Shown one piece after another: positions 49,601 to 60,577 of a stretch of DNA of 64,000 nucleotides. The translations under genes and the position numbers were made by a program. Source of the DNA: Mycoplasma sp. (GTDB lineage: Bacteria; Bacillota_I; Bacilli_A; Mycoplasmatales; Metamycoplasmataceae). Within the stretch, counting starts at the first letter, position 1, and each line of letters opens with the position of its first letter. Location of the stretch: the NCBI GenBank assembly GCA_024244685.1, contig JAAEOJ010000139.1, forward strand, positions 62,001 to 126,000. Reading direction: 5' to 3'. Below the pieces are notes generated by a model. It ran no database searches. It saw only the letters and a list, made by a program, of their open reading frames with translations, and was not told where the DNA came from.

Positions 49601-50302
49601 GTGGGTAAAGCAAATAAAAAAGATATAGTTGTTTTAGGAATTGGGAATTTTGGACAAATATGTGTTGAAAAACTATCTGAAATGAAAAGATATGTTTTAG
49701 CTTTAGATATAGTTGAAAAAAATTTATCTCGTATTTCTCATATTGCTAAAGATGTTGCTATCGTAGATGGAACTGATGTTAAAGGACTAAGAGCTCTTGG
49801 TGTAGACAAGTTTGATACTGTAATAGTTGCTATTGGTGTTAATATTGAAATTGTTGCTGCGTTATTTGAAATAGGAGTTAAGCATGTTATTGCTAAAGCA
49901 ACTTCAGAAAAACATGAACGTGTATTAAGGCAAATTGGTGTTAATATTGTTATTAGGCCTGAATATGAAGCAGGAAAAAGAGCTGCGATTATAGCTACTA
50001 ATCCATCATTCATTAAATTTTCTGAATCAATCCAAGAAGTTGGAGATGGGTATGCTATCGGTACAACAAATATTAAAAATAAAAAATGAGTAGGAGAAAA
50101 AATTCAAGATTTAAAAATTATTGACATGGGTGTTTCTGTTGTTTCTATTAAGAGAGAAGATAAAGTTTTTCTTCCTCATGGTGGATTTGTAATACAATCA
50201 AATGATAAAATTACTGTCATTGGTAAATTACAAAATATAACTAAAGTTTTTGAATCAGCAAATAATTTTGCACATACATTAGAAATTAAATTAAAAAAAT
50301 AA
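49601..50302 (+). CDS. ktrA: Potassium transporter regulatory subunit KtrA (RCK)
   Basis: This 233-residue protein has a TrkA-N Rossmann domain (VVLGIGNFGQICVEKL, residues about 9-24) and a TrkA-C domain (about 160-230). It binds nucleotides and gates KtrB. The start is GTG at 49601, six bases after AAGGAG; a TTG at 49595 would abut the ribosome site. One TGA Trp is present. It shares an intergenic promoter region with ktrB. Confidence 0.94.
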
Positions 50303-50319
50303 CTAAAAAGTTATTTTTT
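50294..50319. terminator. Bidirectional terminator between ktrA and the Smr-like gene
   Basis: AAAAATAACT, an AAAA loop and AGTTATTTTT form a 10-bp stem with T-runs on both strands. Confidence 0.85.
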
Positions 50320-50526
50320 AATTCTTATGCTACCATTATTTATAATTTCATAAATATAACCTTCTTCATTCAAAAGATCTGTTATAGCATTTTTAACACG
50401 ACCAGTTCCTACTCCGGTTATTATGGTTAATTCATACTCTAAATTATCTTCTTCAAAAGTTAATAAAGCCATTAATGTTTCGCTTGTTGCTTCAACTACT
50501 GTTAATCCATGTAAATCTATTATCAT
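50311..50526 (-). CDS. Stand-alone Smr (small MutS-related) domain protein
   Basis: This 71-residue protein has IDLHGLTVVEA at the N-terminus (the LDxHG motif) and IITGVGTGRVKNAITDLL, which takes the place of the HGxGxG motif. The whole protein is one Smr domain. Smr domains bind or cut nucleic acids, and in ribosome-rescue factors they cut mRNA. The first His of HGxGxG is replaced here (TGVGTG). TATAAT lies 6 nt before the ATG. Confidence 0.78.
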   Translation of the reverse strand: MIIDLHGLTVVEATSETLMALLTFEEDNLEYELTIITGVGTGRVKNAITDLLNEEGYIYEIINNGSIRIKK

Positions 50527-50532
50527 ATATAA

Positions 50533-50538
50533 ATTATA
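50533..50538 (-). promoter_or_regulatory. -10 box 6 nt before the Smr-like gene
   Basis: The sequence TATAATTTATATATG is identical to that before ktrB. Confidence 0.65.
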
Positions 50539-50553
50539 AATGAAAAAACTTTT

Positions 50554-51240
50554 TTAATTTAATTTAATACCTTTACTTCTTATTGTTTTAAAATAATCAG
50601 ATCCAATTTTCTTTTTTAGGTTTTGGATAATTTGTTGAACCACTCTAGTAGTATCTTTATCATTATTTTTTCATACTGTTTTATAAATATAATCTCTTTC
50701 AACATATTTTTCACCAATTGCATCAGCTAAAACTTTTAAAACTTCAAATTCTTTTCTTGATAAATCAATGATATTTTCATTAAGCATACACTCCCCTTTT
50801 AATTTATCAATAATAAGTCCACGGTGAAAAATAATATTATCATTAGCAAATAAATCTCACCTACGTCTTAAAAGAGCAATAGTTTTTCATTTAATATATT
50901 CAAACCCTGAATCTAAATATAACATGTCATCAGCGCCAGCTTTTAAAAATGGAGGTGTAATTAAAGAATTAAATTTTTCCATAATTCAAATTAATTTAAA
51001 ATAAGGGTTCTTTTTTCTTATGTCATTTATAAATTCTCAATTAACATCTTTTCTTGTTGCTGATTTTTCAAAAATAAATAATAAATCAGATTTTTTATTT
51101 TTTAGTTTAGGCAATTCTTCTTTTTTTATGTAATTTACTGAAATATTAAAAATTTCTTTTCAAATTTCAATTATTTTTTCTTGATTTTTTGTTTTTATTG
51201 TTGTTAACAAATAAACTTGTAGCATCTTAGATTTATTCAT
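50554..51240 (-). CDS. Orphan OmpR/PhoB-like response regulator
   Basis: This 228-residue protein ends in a winged-helix DNA-binding domain of OmpR type (IDLSRKEFEVLKVLADA, ERDYIYKTVWKNND, RVVQQIIQNLKKKIG, IRSKGIKLN). The N-terminal 120 residues resemble a receiver fold, with PPFLKAGADDMLYLD near its end. The usual acidic pocket and phospho-acceptor Asp are not evident. No histidine kinase gene lies nearby. AAGGAGG precedes the ATG. It is probably phosphorylation-independent. Confidence 0.78.
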
Positions 51241-51292
51241 AAAGTAACCTCCTTGTTATTATATTATATTTTATTTATAATAATTTTAAAAG

Positions 51293-54214
51293 TTATTTTA
51301 ATAATGATTTAGCTACATCTAATTTGACAGTAACAAATGAAGTTACTCCACGTTTTTGCATTGTTGCTCCAAATAAATGATCAACAGTTTCCATTGTTCC
51401 TATTCGGTGTGTAACAACAATAAATTGAGTTTTATTTTTTAATGTTTGCAAGAAGTTTGCGTACCTTAAAACGTTAGCTTCATCTAAAGCAGCTTCAACT
51501 TCATCCAAAATACATAGTGGTAATGGTTTTGATTTTAGAATTGCAAATAATAAAGATATTGCAATAATAGCTTTTTCTCCTCCTGAAAAAAGTTTAATAT
51601 TTCTAACGGTTTTTCCAGGTGGTTGAGCTATAACTTCAATACCTGTTTCTAATAAATTTGCAGGATTTGTATATTTAATTTTGGCGGTTCCTCCACCAAA
51701 CATTGTTTCAAAAACACGTTGAAATTCTTTTCTAGTATTTGAAACTGTATCATCTAATTTGGTAGTTATGATTTTATCCATTTTATTTATAGCTTGCAAA
51801 ATTGCTTGTTGAGCATTAAATATTTCTTTTTTAGAAGTAGATAGTTTATTAAATCTCGCTTCCACTTTTTCAAAATCTTCTATTGCATCAAGGTTTACTC
51901 CACCCAATTCTGTAATTTTTTTTCTTTTGTTAGAAACTATTTTTCTTGCTTCTTCTCTATCAAGTTGTAATGAAAATGAGTTTCTTGCTATTTCTATAGT
52001 CATTTCGTATTCTTCTGATAATCTTCTAATTGATGAATTTACATAAAATTCAGCTTGATTTTTTTCAGTTTTAATTTCTGAGTGTTCTTCTGTTAATTGA
52101 CGTAAAGATGATTCTAATTCTGTCTTAATAGAACTTAAATTTTCAAAAGAATTATTAACTTTAAGTATTTTTTCACGTTTTACTTTTAATTGTGATTTTA
52201 AAACAGACTCTTGAAGTTGTAATGTTTCTTTTGATTTGTACGTATTTTTACTTTTATTGCTATTTGAAAACTTTTCTTGTGTTAAAGACTCATATTTATC
52301 TTTTAAAAAATGATATTGCTCTTCTGTATTTAATAATTTTTCTTTGGTTTTTGCAATTTCAATATATAATTCACCAATAAAAGTTTTATCATCTGAAGAA
52401 GAATCTAAAGAATTATTTATTTTTTTATTTATTTCAAAAAGTTTTTTTTCCAATAAAGAATTAAGTTCTGTTAATTTGTTGATTTGTTGATCTATTCCCA
52501 ATAAATCTTTAGATTTGCTTTTTTCACCACCTGACATAATACCGCCAATTTTAACTACATTACCATCTATAGTTACAACTAAATATCTCTTACCTAATAT
52601 ATCAGAAATCTTTTTTGCAGATTCAATATTTTCAGTAACAATAGTATTACCTAACAAAAATTCATTTAAAATTTTATACTCAGGTTCAGTTGAAATCAAA
52701 TCTGAAGCTATACCAATAAAACCAGGTTGTGTTTTTAAAGCCAATAAATGTTCTTCACGTATATTTTTTGGTTTAATAATATTTAATGGAATAAAAGTTG
52801 CTCTTCCACTTTTATTTTGTTTTAAAAAGTTAATGCATTTAACGGCAGTTTGAGAGTTTGAAACAACTATGTGTTGCAAGGCATTTTGTAAAACTGTTTC
52901 GATTGCTAAATTATATTTTATATCAACATTGATCAAATCAGAAACAATACCTTTAAATCCAGAAAATGCTGTTTTATTTTGAATTATTGTTCTTGAACCT
53001 TTAAATAAATTAGATTTGTTTTGTTGATTATCTTTTAACATATCTATTTTTGTCTCAATTTTATAAATTTTATTTTTAATATATATTTTTTCAGAATTTC
53101 ATTTTTCTAATTCAATATCAATTGATGAATTTGTTTTTTTACGTTCTTTAATTTTTGTTTCTGAATTTTCAATAAATTTTTTGTATTCAAAAATATTATT
53201 ATCTAATTCTTCAAGTTGTTCTTGCATAGCTTGTTTTTTAGTTTCATTTGTAGAAGCTATTTGTCCTTCAATAAGTAATTTACGTCTTTGTTCCGCATTA
53301 GAATTACGTAAAAAAACTTTATTTATTTCTTCTGATAGTTTTTGTATTTCCTCATTAAGATCAATAATTTGATTTTCTAAATTTAATTTAATTTTACCTT
53401 TTTCTATAAGTTTAATTTCTGACTCTTTGATTCTTGAATTTAATTCTTCTTTCATATCTAATGATGATTTATATCTTTCTGAAAGAACTTCTAATTTAGA
53501 ACGAAAAAAATCAACATCTTCTACAATTAAACTAACCTCAATATCTTTTAAATCTTTTTTTAATTCTAAATATTGTTTAGCTTTTTCTGATTGTTTTTTA
53601 AGTGGTTTCAACTGTCTATTAAGTTCTTTGGTTATGGAATTAATCTTTTCAAGTGTATTAGTAATTTTTTCAAGTTTTCTTAAAGAATTTATTTTCCTGA
53701 ATTTATATTTTGAAATTCCGGCTGCTTCTTCAAAGAAAAGTCTTCTTTCTTCTGGTGTTGCTTGAGCTATATTAGATATTGTTCCTTGAGAAATAATAGC
53801 TAATGATGATTTAGAAATACCTGTTTCCATAGCTATTTCTTTGATATCTTTTAATCTTGCAATTTCACTATTAATATAATATTGATTACCTTGACCTCTA
53901 ACTATTCTACGAGTAATAATTATTTTTTTGTGTGGCAAGGAAATTTTTTTATCATAATTATCAAATGTTAAAGAAACTTCAGCAAATTTCATGGCCGGAA
54001 CTTTTTTTGAACCAGCAAAAATAATGTCTTCCATACTATCTCCACGCAAAGATTTTGATGATTGTTCTCCTAAAACTCATTTAATAGCATCATTAATATT
54101 AGATTTACCAGATCCATTAGGTCCAACTATACCAACTACACCACCATCAAATTCTAATGTTATTTTATCAGCGAAAGACTTAAATCCATGAGCTTCAACT
54201 TTTATTAATTTCAT
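51293..54214 (-). CDS. smc: Chromosome segregation protein SMC
   Basis: This 973-residue SMC has Walker [11 protein letters not shown] (about residues 32-41), a first coiled coil, a hinge ([15 protein letters not shown]... and [10 protein letters not shown]), a second coiled coil and the C-terminal ATPase part with [17 protein letters not shown] and [14 protein letters not shown]. It is shorter than the usual 1180, mainly through shorter coiled coils. Two TGA Trp codons split it under the standard code. Its start overlaps the rnc stop. Confidence 0.96.
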
Positions 54215-54879
54215 TAATCTCCTCCTTGTAATTTTTTAAGGGCTGATTTTGCTGCTTCTTGTTCTGCATCTTTTTTTGTAATACCACTTCCCTTACCAAA
54301 AACAATATTGTCATGTGTTACAGTAGCTTCAAATAATTTTCCGTCATTTAAAGGGTGAGATTTATATTTAATTGATTTTCTAGATTCAGTTTGTAATAAT
54401 TCTTGCAATAATGTTTTTGGGTCCTTTAATTCATTATTGGATAATTTATCAATCATTTTAAAAACTGTTGCCTCTAATAAACCTAAAAGACCAATTTCGC
54501 CAATATCAATATATATTGCAGCACTAAATGATTCAAATAAATCAGCTAAAATACCCTCATTGTCTTTTAATTCATTAGAATTATTTCCTACTCTTAATAA
54601 TTCACCTAAATTTAATGATCTAGAAAATTTTGCTAAAGCTTCTTTGTTAACGCAATTTGATCTTAATAATGTCATTTGACCCTCATTTAATTTGGGATAA
54701 TTATTAAATAAATAAAGACCTACATAAGAATCTATTAAGGCATCACCAACAAATTCTAGTCTTTGATAATTATAGTTATAGTTATTTTCATTAGCAAATG
54801 TTTGGTGTGTAAACGCTTGATAATAAATTTCTTTATTCTTTGATATAATTCCAAACTCTTTTAATGCTTTATCAATCAT
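54214..54879 (-). CDS. rnc: Ribonuclease III
   Basis: This 221-residue dsRNA endonuclease has the catalytic signature [15 protein letters not shown] (about residues 40-54), a second acidic site [15 protein letters not shown], and a C-terminal dsRNA-binding domain ending in [17 protein letters not shown]. It overlaps plsX and smc by one base at each end. Confidence 0.96.
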   Translation of the reverse strand: MIDKALKEFGIISKNKEIYYQAFTHQTFANENNYNYNYQRLEFVGDALIDSYVGLYLFNNYPKLNEGQMTLLRSNCVNKEALAKFSRSLNLGELLRVGNNSNELKDNEGILADLFESFSAAIYIDIGEIGLLGLLEATVFKMIDKLSNNELKDPKTLLQELLQTESRKSIKYKSHPLNDGKLFEATVTHDNIVFGKGSGITKKDAEQEAAKSALKKLQGGD

Positions 54880-55859
54880 TATTTTAACACCTCTTTTATT
54901 TTTTTAAGAGATTCAACTTTTATAGCTTCTTTAATTAATTTTAATGCGCCCATAAAAGATTTCATGTCTGCAGATCCATGAGTTTTAACAACCATTGCAT
55001 CAACCCCCATTACTCAAGCTCCGCCAGTATTCCTAAAATCTAATGTTGAATTCAAAGATTTAAAAACACCTTTAAATAATAAATAACTTAAAATTCTAAT
55101 TGGATTTTTCATTATGTTTTTTTTCAATAATCTAGATATTGATAAAGCTGTTCCTTCAATTGATTTTAAACAAATATTTCCAGCATAACCATCAGTAACA
55201 ATTACATCAGCAGCATAATTAAGTAATTCTCTTGATTCTACATAACCAATAAAATTAATTGATTTATTATCTTTTAGTAATTTATAAGTTTTTGTGTGAT
55301 GTTTTAATCCTTTGTTCTCTTCTGTTCCGATATTTAAGATTGCAACTTTAGGATTTTTTACTCCAAGAACTTTATGAGAAAAAACTTTACCAAGTTTAGC
55401 TCAACTATACAATAAGTTTTCATCCGCTTCTAAAGTAGCTCCAACATCCATCATAATAAATTTTTGTTCTGGAATAATTGTTGGAAATATAGGCATAAAT
55501 CCAGGTCTTGAAACCCCTTTTAATTTTTTAAAATTAAAAGTAGAATATGCTATATATGCCGCTGAAGAACCGGAAGATAAAACTGCGTCCGCTTTTTTAT
55601 CTTTAACTAATTCAATTGATTTGTACATTGAATTATCTTTATCTCTAATAATCATAGCTCCTTTTTTTAAATCAACTATTTTAGGGACATTTAAAATTTC
55701 AATACCTTTTGTTGGTTTTAGGTATTTATTAATATCATTTTCTGATCCGACTAAGATAATTTTATAATTGGGGTTTGCTTTAATAAATTTCATAGATGCT
55801 TTAACAGCACCTTTAACTCCATTGTCGTTTCCCATAACATCAAAAGATATTGTTATCAT
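54879..55859 (-). CDS. plsX: Phosphate acyltransferase PlsX
   Basis: This 326-residue enzyme makes acyl-phosphate from acyl-ACP for phospholipid synthesis. It has SFDVMGNDNGVKGAVKA, LSSGSSAAYIAYSTF (the family has SAGNTGA here), VDVGAT-like MMDVGATLEAD and VTDGYAGNICLKSIEG. The expected acpP between plsX and rnc is missing. Trp codons are TGA. In cells that use FakA, PlsX links acyl-phosphate and acyl-ACP pools. Confidence 0.93.
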
Positions 55860-55879
55860 AATTATTCACTCCTTTTTAA

Positions 55880-57490
55880 TTACTCAACTGAAATTAAAAA
55901 ATTATATATAGGTTGAGAACCTTGTTTAACTTCAACTTCTATATCAAAATTATTTTCAATAAATGAACTTACTTCTTGAGCATCAGATAATGTAGAATCA
56001 TCTCCATAATAAATAGTTACTATTTCAGAATCTTCATCAATTGTATTTTTTAAAGCAACTTCTGCTGCTTTTGAAGATGAAGAAAAAGAACCATATATTT
56101 TTTTATTTCCAATAGAAAGATATTCATTTTCAGTAACTTTAACACCTTCTATTTTTGTTGTTCTAGACGCTTTGGTAACTTGAATTGTGCCGACTGTTTC
56201 AATAATTTCATTCATCTCATCTTTATTGGCCTCAAGTTTTCCTTCTCTATCAAAATTAATAATAGCTGCAAGACCTTGCATTTGAGTTTTAGTTGGAATA
56301 ATTATAACCTTTTTATCGGTTATTGTTTGAGCTGCTTGTTGTGCCGCTAATATAATATTAGAATTATTTGGTAATATAATAACTTGTTTTGAGTTAACTG
56401 ATTTAATCGCTTTAATAATATCTGAAGCTGAAGGATTCATTGTTTGTCCACCTTCTATAATAAAGTTAGCCCCATATTCTTTCATATCATTAATTATACC
56501 TTGGCCTACATTACAAGAAACAACTGCAATATTAAGTTCTTGTTTATTTTTTTCTTTATTATTAACTAAATTTTTATTTTCTGATGCTTGTTCATTCATG
56601 TTTTCTATTTTTATTTTTAAAAATTCACCAAATTTTTGAGCAAATGATATTATTCTACCAGGTTTAATAGCATGGATATGAACTTTTAAAATTTCTTCGT
56701 CTAAAACAATAACAGCTGAATTACCCATTTTTTCTAAAGCTTCAGAAAATTTATCTTTCTTAAATGAATTTGGATCTTTAAGTTTTACAATAAATTCTGT
56801 ACAATAACCAAATTCACCATTATAAGTTTCTTCTGATAAAAATATTTCACTACCTTTTTGTTCAACATATTTTGTTGGTTGACCATTAAGATGAAGAGAA
56901 ATTGCCTCAATTATTTTATAAAGACCTTCTCCACCAGAATCAACAACACCAACTTCTTTAAGAACAGGAAGTAAATTAGGTGTATTTTGAACTGATTTTT
57001 TAGATAAATCTTTAGCTAATAAAAATATATCTTCAATTGACATTTTTTCGTTAACTTGTTTTTTTAATCCTTGAGCAGTTTCTCTAATAACAGTAAGTAT
57101 TGTACCTTCAACTGGTTTCATAACTGATTTATAAGCATATTTTTCAGCACTCAAAAAAGCTTCAACTATATCTAAAACTGTTGCTGATATTTTATCTTGA
57201 AATGCTACAGCAACTCCTTTAAATATTTGAGAAAGAATAACTCCAGAATTCCCTCTTGCTCCTAAAAGCATTCCGCGAGCAAATACTTTTGAAACCTCTC
57301 CTATTGTATTTGTACTTTTTTTCAATAATTCTTCTCCAGCATATTTTGCTGTTGCTGACATATTTGATCCTGTATCTCCATCAGGAACAGGAAAAACATT
57401 TAATGCATCAATTCTATTTGAATCATTTCTAATTCCATTAACACCAGAAATTAAAGCTTCCTTAAATATTTCGCTTGTAATTTTTTTCAT
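55880..57490 (-). CDS. fakA: Fatty acid kinase catalytic subunit FakA (DAK2 domain)
   Basis: This 536-residue protein has the DAK2 ATP-binding domain at the N-terminus (LNVFPVPDGDTGSNMSAT; GARGNSGVILSQIF; VDSGGEGLYKI). A middle domain follows (VVSCNVGQGI; ILPNNSNIILAAQQA), and the C-terminus is also typical. FakA phosphorylates fatty acids held by FakB. It precedes plsX, which uses the same acyl-phosphate pool, so host fatty acids can enter phospholipids here. It has no TGA codon interrupting it. Confidence 0.94.
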   Translation of the reverse strand: MKKITSEIFKEALISGVNGIRNDSNRIDALNVFPVPDGDTGSNMSATAKYAGEELLKKSTNTIGEVSKVFARGMLLGARGNSGVILSQIFKGVAVAFQDKISATVLDIVEAFLSAEKYAYKSVMKPVEGTILTVIRETAQGLKKQVNEKMSIEDIFLLAKDLSKKSVQNTPNLLPVLKEVGVVDSGGEGLYKIIEAISLHLNGQPTKYVEQKGSEIFLSEETYNGEFGYCTEFIVKLKDPNSFKKDKFSEALEKMGNSAVIVLDEEILKVHIHAIKPGRIISFAQKFGEFLKIKIENMNEQASENKNLVNNKEKNKQELNIAVVSCNVGQGIINDMKEYGANFIIEGGQTMNPSASDIIKAIKSVNSKQVIILPNNSNIILAAQQAAQTITDKKVIIIPTKTQMQGLAAIINFDREGKLEANKDEMNEIIETVGTIQVTKASRTTKIEGVKVTENEYLSIGNKKIYGSFSSSSKAAEVALKNTIDEDSEIVTIYYGDDSTLSDAQEVSSFIENNFDIEVEVKQGSQPIYNFLISVE

Positions 57491-57492
57491 AT

Positions 57493-57783
57493 TTATTTCA
57501 CCTCTCTTATAAAAATATTTATATTTTCTATTTGTATATTATTTTTACTTGCTAAGTTTTTTATAGAAGAAGACACTTCTTTAGAAACAATTTCAGCCCT
57601 AACATTTATTGAGCTTATTATAAAAATTTGAATTTGATAACCTCTAGAAGTTTCTAAAATTTGAATACCTTCATTATTATGGTTTGAGTCTGATTCATCT
57701 AAATTTAAACCAACTAATCCTGGCACAGCACTTACTGATTTTATTATCTTATTTTTTAAATCTTTTATTTGTATTTCTGACAT
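57493..57783 (-). CDS. Asp23/YloU family protein
   Basis: This 96-residue protein resembles the Asp23/YloU family that precedes fakA in Firmicutes: IIKSVSAVPGLVGLN near the N-terminus and INVRAEIVSKEVSSSIKN further on. The start at 57783 follows a GGGGG site; an in-frame TTG upstream is rejected. Its function is unknown, perhaps envelope-related. It ends two bases before fakA. Confidence 0.85.
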   Translation of the reverse strand: MSEIQIKDLKNKIIKSVSAVPGLVGLNLDESDSNHNNEGIQILETSRGYQIQIFIISSINVRAEIVSKEVSSSIKNLASKNNIQIENINIFIREVK

Positions 57784-57936
57784 ATAGCCCCCATTCAAAT
57801 AACTTTTAAATTATAACATAAAGGTTTTTATTGTATGTTTTAAAAAAATTAAATATTTTTTAATAAAAAACTTTTTTTACCATATAATTAATTTATTAAT
57901 ATATAGGTATTAAAAATTTTTAAATAAGGGGGGGTT

Positions 57937-58131
57937 ATGTCAAGAAAATGTTCAATAACAGGTAAAGGTCCAATGTCTGGAAACAATAGATCTCATGCTC
58001 TTAATTCTACAAAAAGAACTTTTGGAATAAATTTACAAAAAGTTACAATAATGGAAAATGGTCAAAAGAAAAGAATTAAAGTTGCTGCTAAAACAGCTAA
58101 AACATTAAAGAAAAAAGGATTAATAGCTTAG
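57937..58131 (+). CDS. rpmB: 50S ribosomal protein L28
   Basis: This 64-residue protein starts [23 protein letters not shown], diagnostic of L28, and ends in LKKKGLIA. A strong GGGGGG site precedes the ATG. It is convergent with rpe and overlaps it by 12 bp. Confidence 0.96.
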   Translation: MSRKCSITGKGPMSGNNRSHALNSTKRTFGINLQKVTIMENGQKKRIKVAAKTAKTLKKKGLIA

Positions 58132-58146
58132 TCCTTTTTTCTTTAA
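58105..58146. terminator. Bidirectional terminator inside overlapping rpmB and rpe ends
   Basis: TTAAAGAAAAAAGGA and its exact complement TCCTTTTTTCTTTAA form a 15-bp perfect stem with a 12-base loop. Each arm is coding sequence of one of the convergent genes. Confidence 0.85.
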
Positions 58147-58785
58147 TATTTTAATTTTTTCTTTATTAGTGTTGTTACATAAATATGAACCTGAAACTAA
58201 AATATCAGCTCCAGCTTTAATACATTTAGGTCCTGTAACATCCGTAATTCCACCATCAACTTCAATTAATGTATCTATATTTCTTCTATCAATATAATTT
58301 CTTAATTTATTAATTTTAAGTAGTGAACTCTCTTGGAATTTTTGTCCTCCCTTTCCAGGTTCAACAGACATTATAAGAACTACATCTAAATATTTAAGTA
58401 AACCATAAATTTGTTCTATATTTGTTTTTGGTTTTATAGCCAAACCTAATTTAAATGTTGAGTTTTGATATCTTGAAAGAATTTCTTCTATTTCTTCATA
58501 AAAATCAGTCTCATAATGAAATGTGCATAAGTCGGCTATTTTTTTAAACATTTCTATATATCGTTCTGGTGATGATACCATTAAATGTATATCTACAAAA
58601 TGTTTATTTGTTTTAGAAATATTTTCTTTTACTTCTTCTAAACTAATAGCTAAATTAGGAACAAAAACTCCATCCATTATGTCATAATGAACTCAATTAA
58701 CACCATTTTTTAATAAAGTATTTGTTAAAATTCCTCTTTTGCTATTTTCAACATTTAATAATGATACCGCTATCTTTTTATTCAT
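58120..58785 (-). CDS. rpe: Ribulose-phosphate 3-epimerase
   Basis: This 221-residue TIM barrel has [16 protein letters not shown] (metal-binding His and Asp), [22 protein letters not shown] and LIEVDGGIT. It interconverts ribulose-5-P and xylulose-5-P in the pentose phosphate pathway. The start at 58785 overlaps the rsgA stop by 8 bases. Trp is TGA. Confidence 0.96.
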
Positions 58786-59605
58786 AAGGGCATTCCTTTA
58801 ATATTTTTATATAGTCATTATATCTATTAATTGAAATTGTTTTATTAACTTTATCAATTACTTTGCAATTAGGTTCTTTTGAATGTAAACAATTCTTAAA
58901 TTTACATTTAGTAGCTAAATTTTTAAAATCTTTATAAGAATTAGCTAATTGTAATTTTGTTAAATTAAATTCTAAAGAAGAAAATCCTGGAGTATCAATT
59001 AAACGACCTCCAAATCAATCATATATCTGAACTACTCTTGTTGTATGTTTTCCTCTTCCTAGTGATTTTGAAATTTTTTGTGTTTTTAAATTTAGGTTTG
59101 TCAATGAGTTTATGGTTGTTGATTTACCTGCTCCTGTTTGACCTGTAAAAACAGAAAGTTTATTTTTAAAAATGGGTTTTAATTCCATTAACGAGTCTTT
59201 ATCTTTATTGCTAATTTCAAAAGTTTTATATCCTTGATCTATATATTCTTGAAGATAAGAATCTTTTGTTAAATCTTTTTTAGTAAAAACAATAATAGGT
59301 TCAATATTATTGAACTCTATAATTGCTAAAAATTTATTTAATAATAAAGATGAATATTTAGGTTCTATCAATGATGTTATAACAATAACTTGGTCTAAAT
59401 TAGCTACTTTGGGTCTATTAAGAAAATTTTTTCTTTCTAATACATTTAATAAAAAACCATCAGGTTCAAAATTTACAAAATCACCCACAAGAGGAGTAAC
59501 GCCTGAATTTCTTAAGTTTCCACTCCCTCTAGTTCTATATTCTTTATTATCAGAAATAATGTCATAAAATCCTGCATTAATTCTAATAATTTGTCCTTGT
59601 TTCAT
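58778..59605 (-). CDS. rsgA: Ribosome small-subunit GTPase RsgA
   Basis: This 275-residue circularly permuted GTPase has an N-terminal OB domain, VFTKKD (G4), SVFTGQTGAGKSTTINSL (G1), the GRGKHTTR switch, DTPGF (G3) and a zinc site CKFKNCLHSKEPNC. It acts in late 30S assembly. It lies in the conserved prpC-prkC-rsgA-rpe order. Confidence 0.96.
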
Positions 59606-59608
59606 TAT

Positions 59609-60577
59609 TTAAAACCAGCCCATCCCAAGAGAAAGCGCTATTAAAATTACAGCTATTAATAAAATAACAATCATAATAACAGTTATTCATTTAGACATTA
59701 TTATTTTTTTAATACTAAAATTATTTTTTTTATTTAAATTAATTGGTTCTTCATAAAATCTTTCTTTTGAAAGACAAGTATTTAAGTCATTATACATTTC
59801 AATCATATCATTATATCTAAGATTTTTATCTTTTGCTGTAGCTTTAGAGATAATGTTAGCAACAGATTGAGGTATATTTTCTACAATTTTATTAACTTGA
59901 GGAACTGAAGATTTTTTATGCATAAAAGCAGTTGTTATAGCATCTTTACCATTAAATGGTAAATCTCCAGTTATCATTTCAAACATTAAAATACCAAAAG
60001 CATAAATGTCAAATTTAACAGTTGGTTTTTCTTGCAATAAAATTTCGGGCGCTAAATATTGAACTGAAGCAATAATTTTATCAGCTCTTGTTAATCTATC
60101 TGATTCTTCAGTTAATGCTATACCAAAATCAATAATTTTAATTTTGCCATGTTCAGATATCATTATGTTTGTTGACTTAATATCTCTATGAATGATACCT
60201 TGATCATGAATTTCTTGAAGTCCTAATGCTATTTGTTTTGAAAATTCTATAGTTTCATCTACAGTTAATCTTGTTCTTCTTTCAATATAGTTTTTAAAAA
60301 TAGAACCATCAATATACTCCATAACAATATATTGAACTTTTGCATTAAATACATGATCGAAAATTTTAATTACATAAGGGGAATCAACTTTCTCAGTTAA
60401 TTTCAATTCTGAATTAAATCTTTTTATTGCAACAATATCATTTTTTTTATCAGGATGTAAAACTTTAACGGCAACTCTTTTGCCATCAAATGTATCTTCA
60501 GCTAAATATATTTCAGCCATTCCACCCTGACCTATTCTAGAGATAATTTTATATCTACTTGAAATTTTTTCTACCAT
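59609..60577 (-). CDS. prkC: Membrane Ser/Thr protein kinase PrkC-like, without PASTA domains
   Basis: This 322-residue Hanks-type kinase has GQGGMAEIYLAE (glycine loop, about residues 16-27), VAVKVLHP (ATP lysine), HRDIKSTNIM (catalytic loop) and IIDFGIA (DFG). After a TGA Trp the reading goes on through one membrane helix (TVIMIVILLIAVILIALSLG) and stops seven residues later, so the outer PASTA repeats of Bacillus PrkC are missing. It overlaps prpC by one base. Confidence 0.93.

Noticed and set aside
51293-54214. Apparent splitting of smc, mnmG, oppF, thrS and others into fragments
   Set aside because: Every break is a TGA at a plausible tryptophan site; the frames are continuous under code 4, so these are not frameshifts or pseudogenes.
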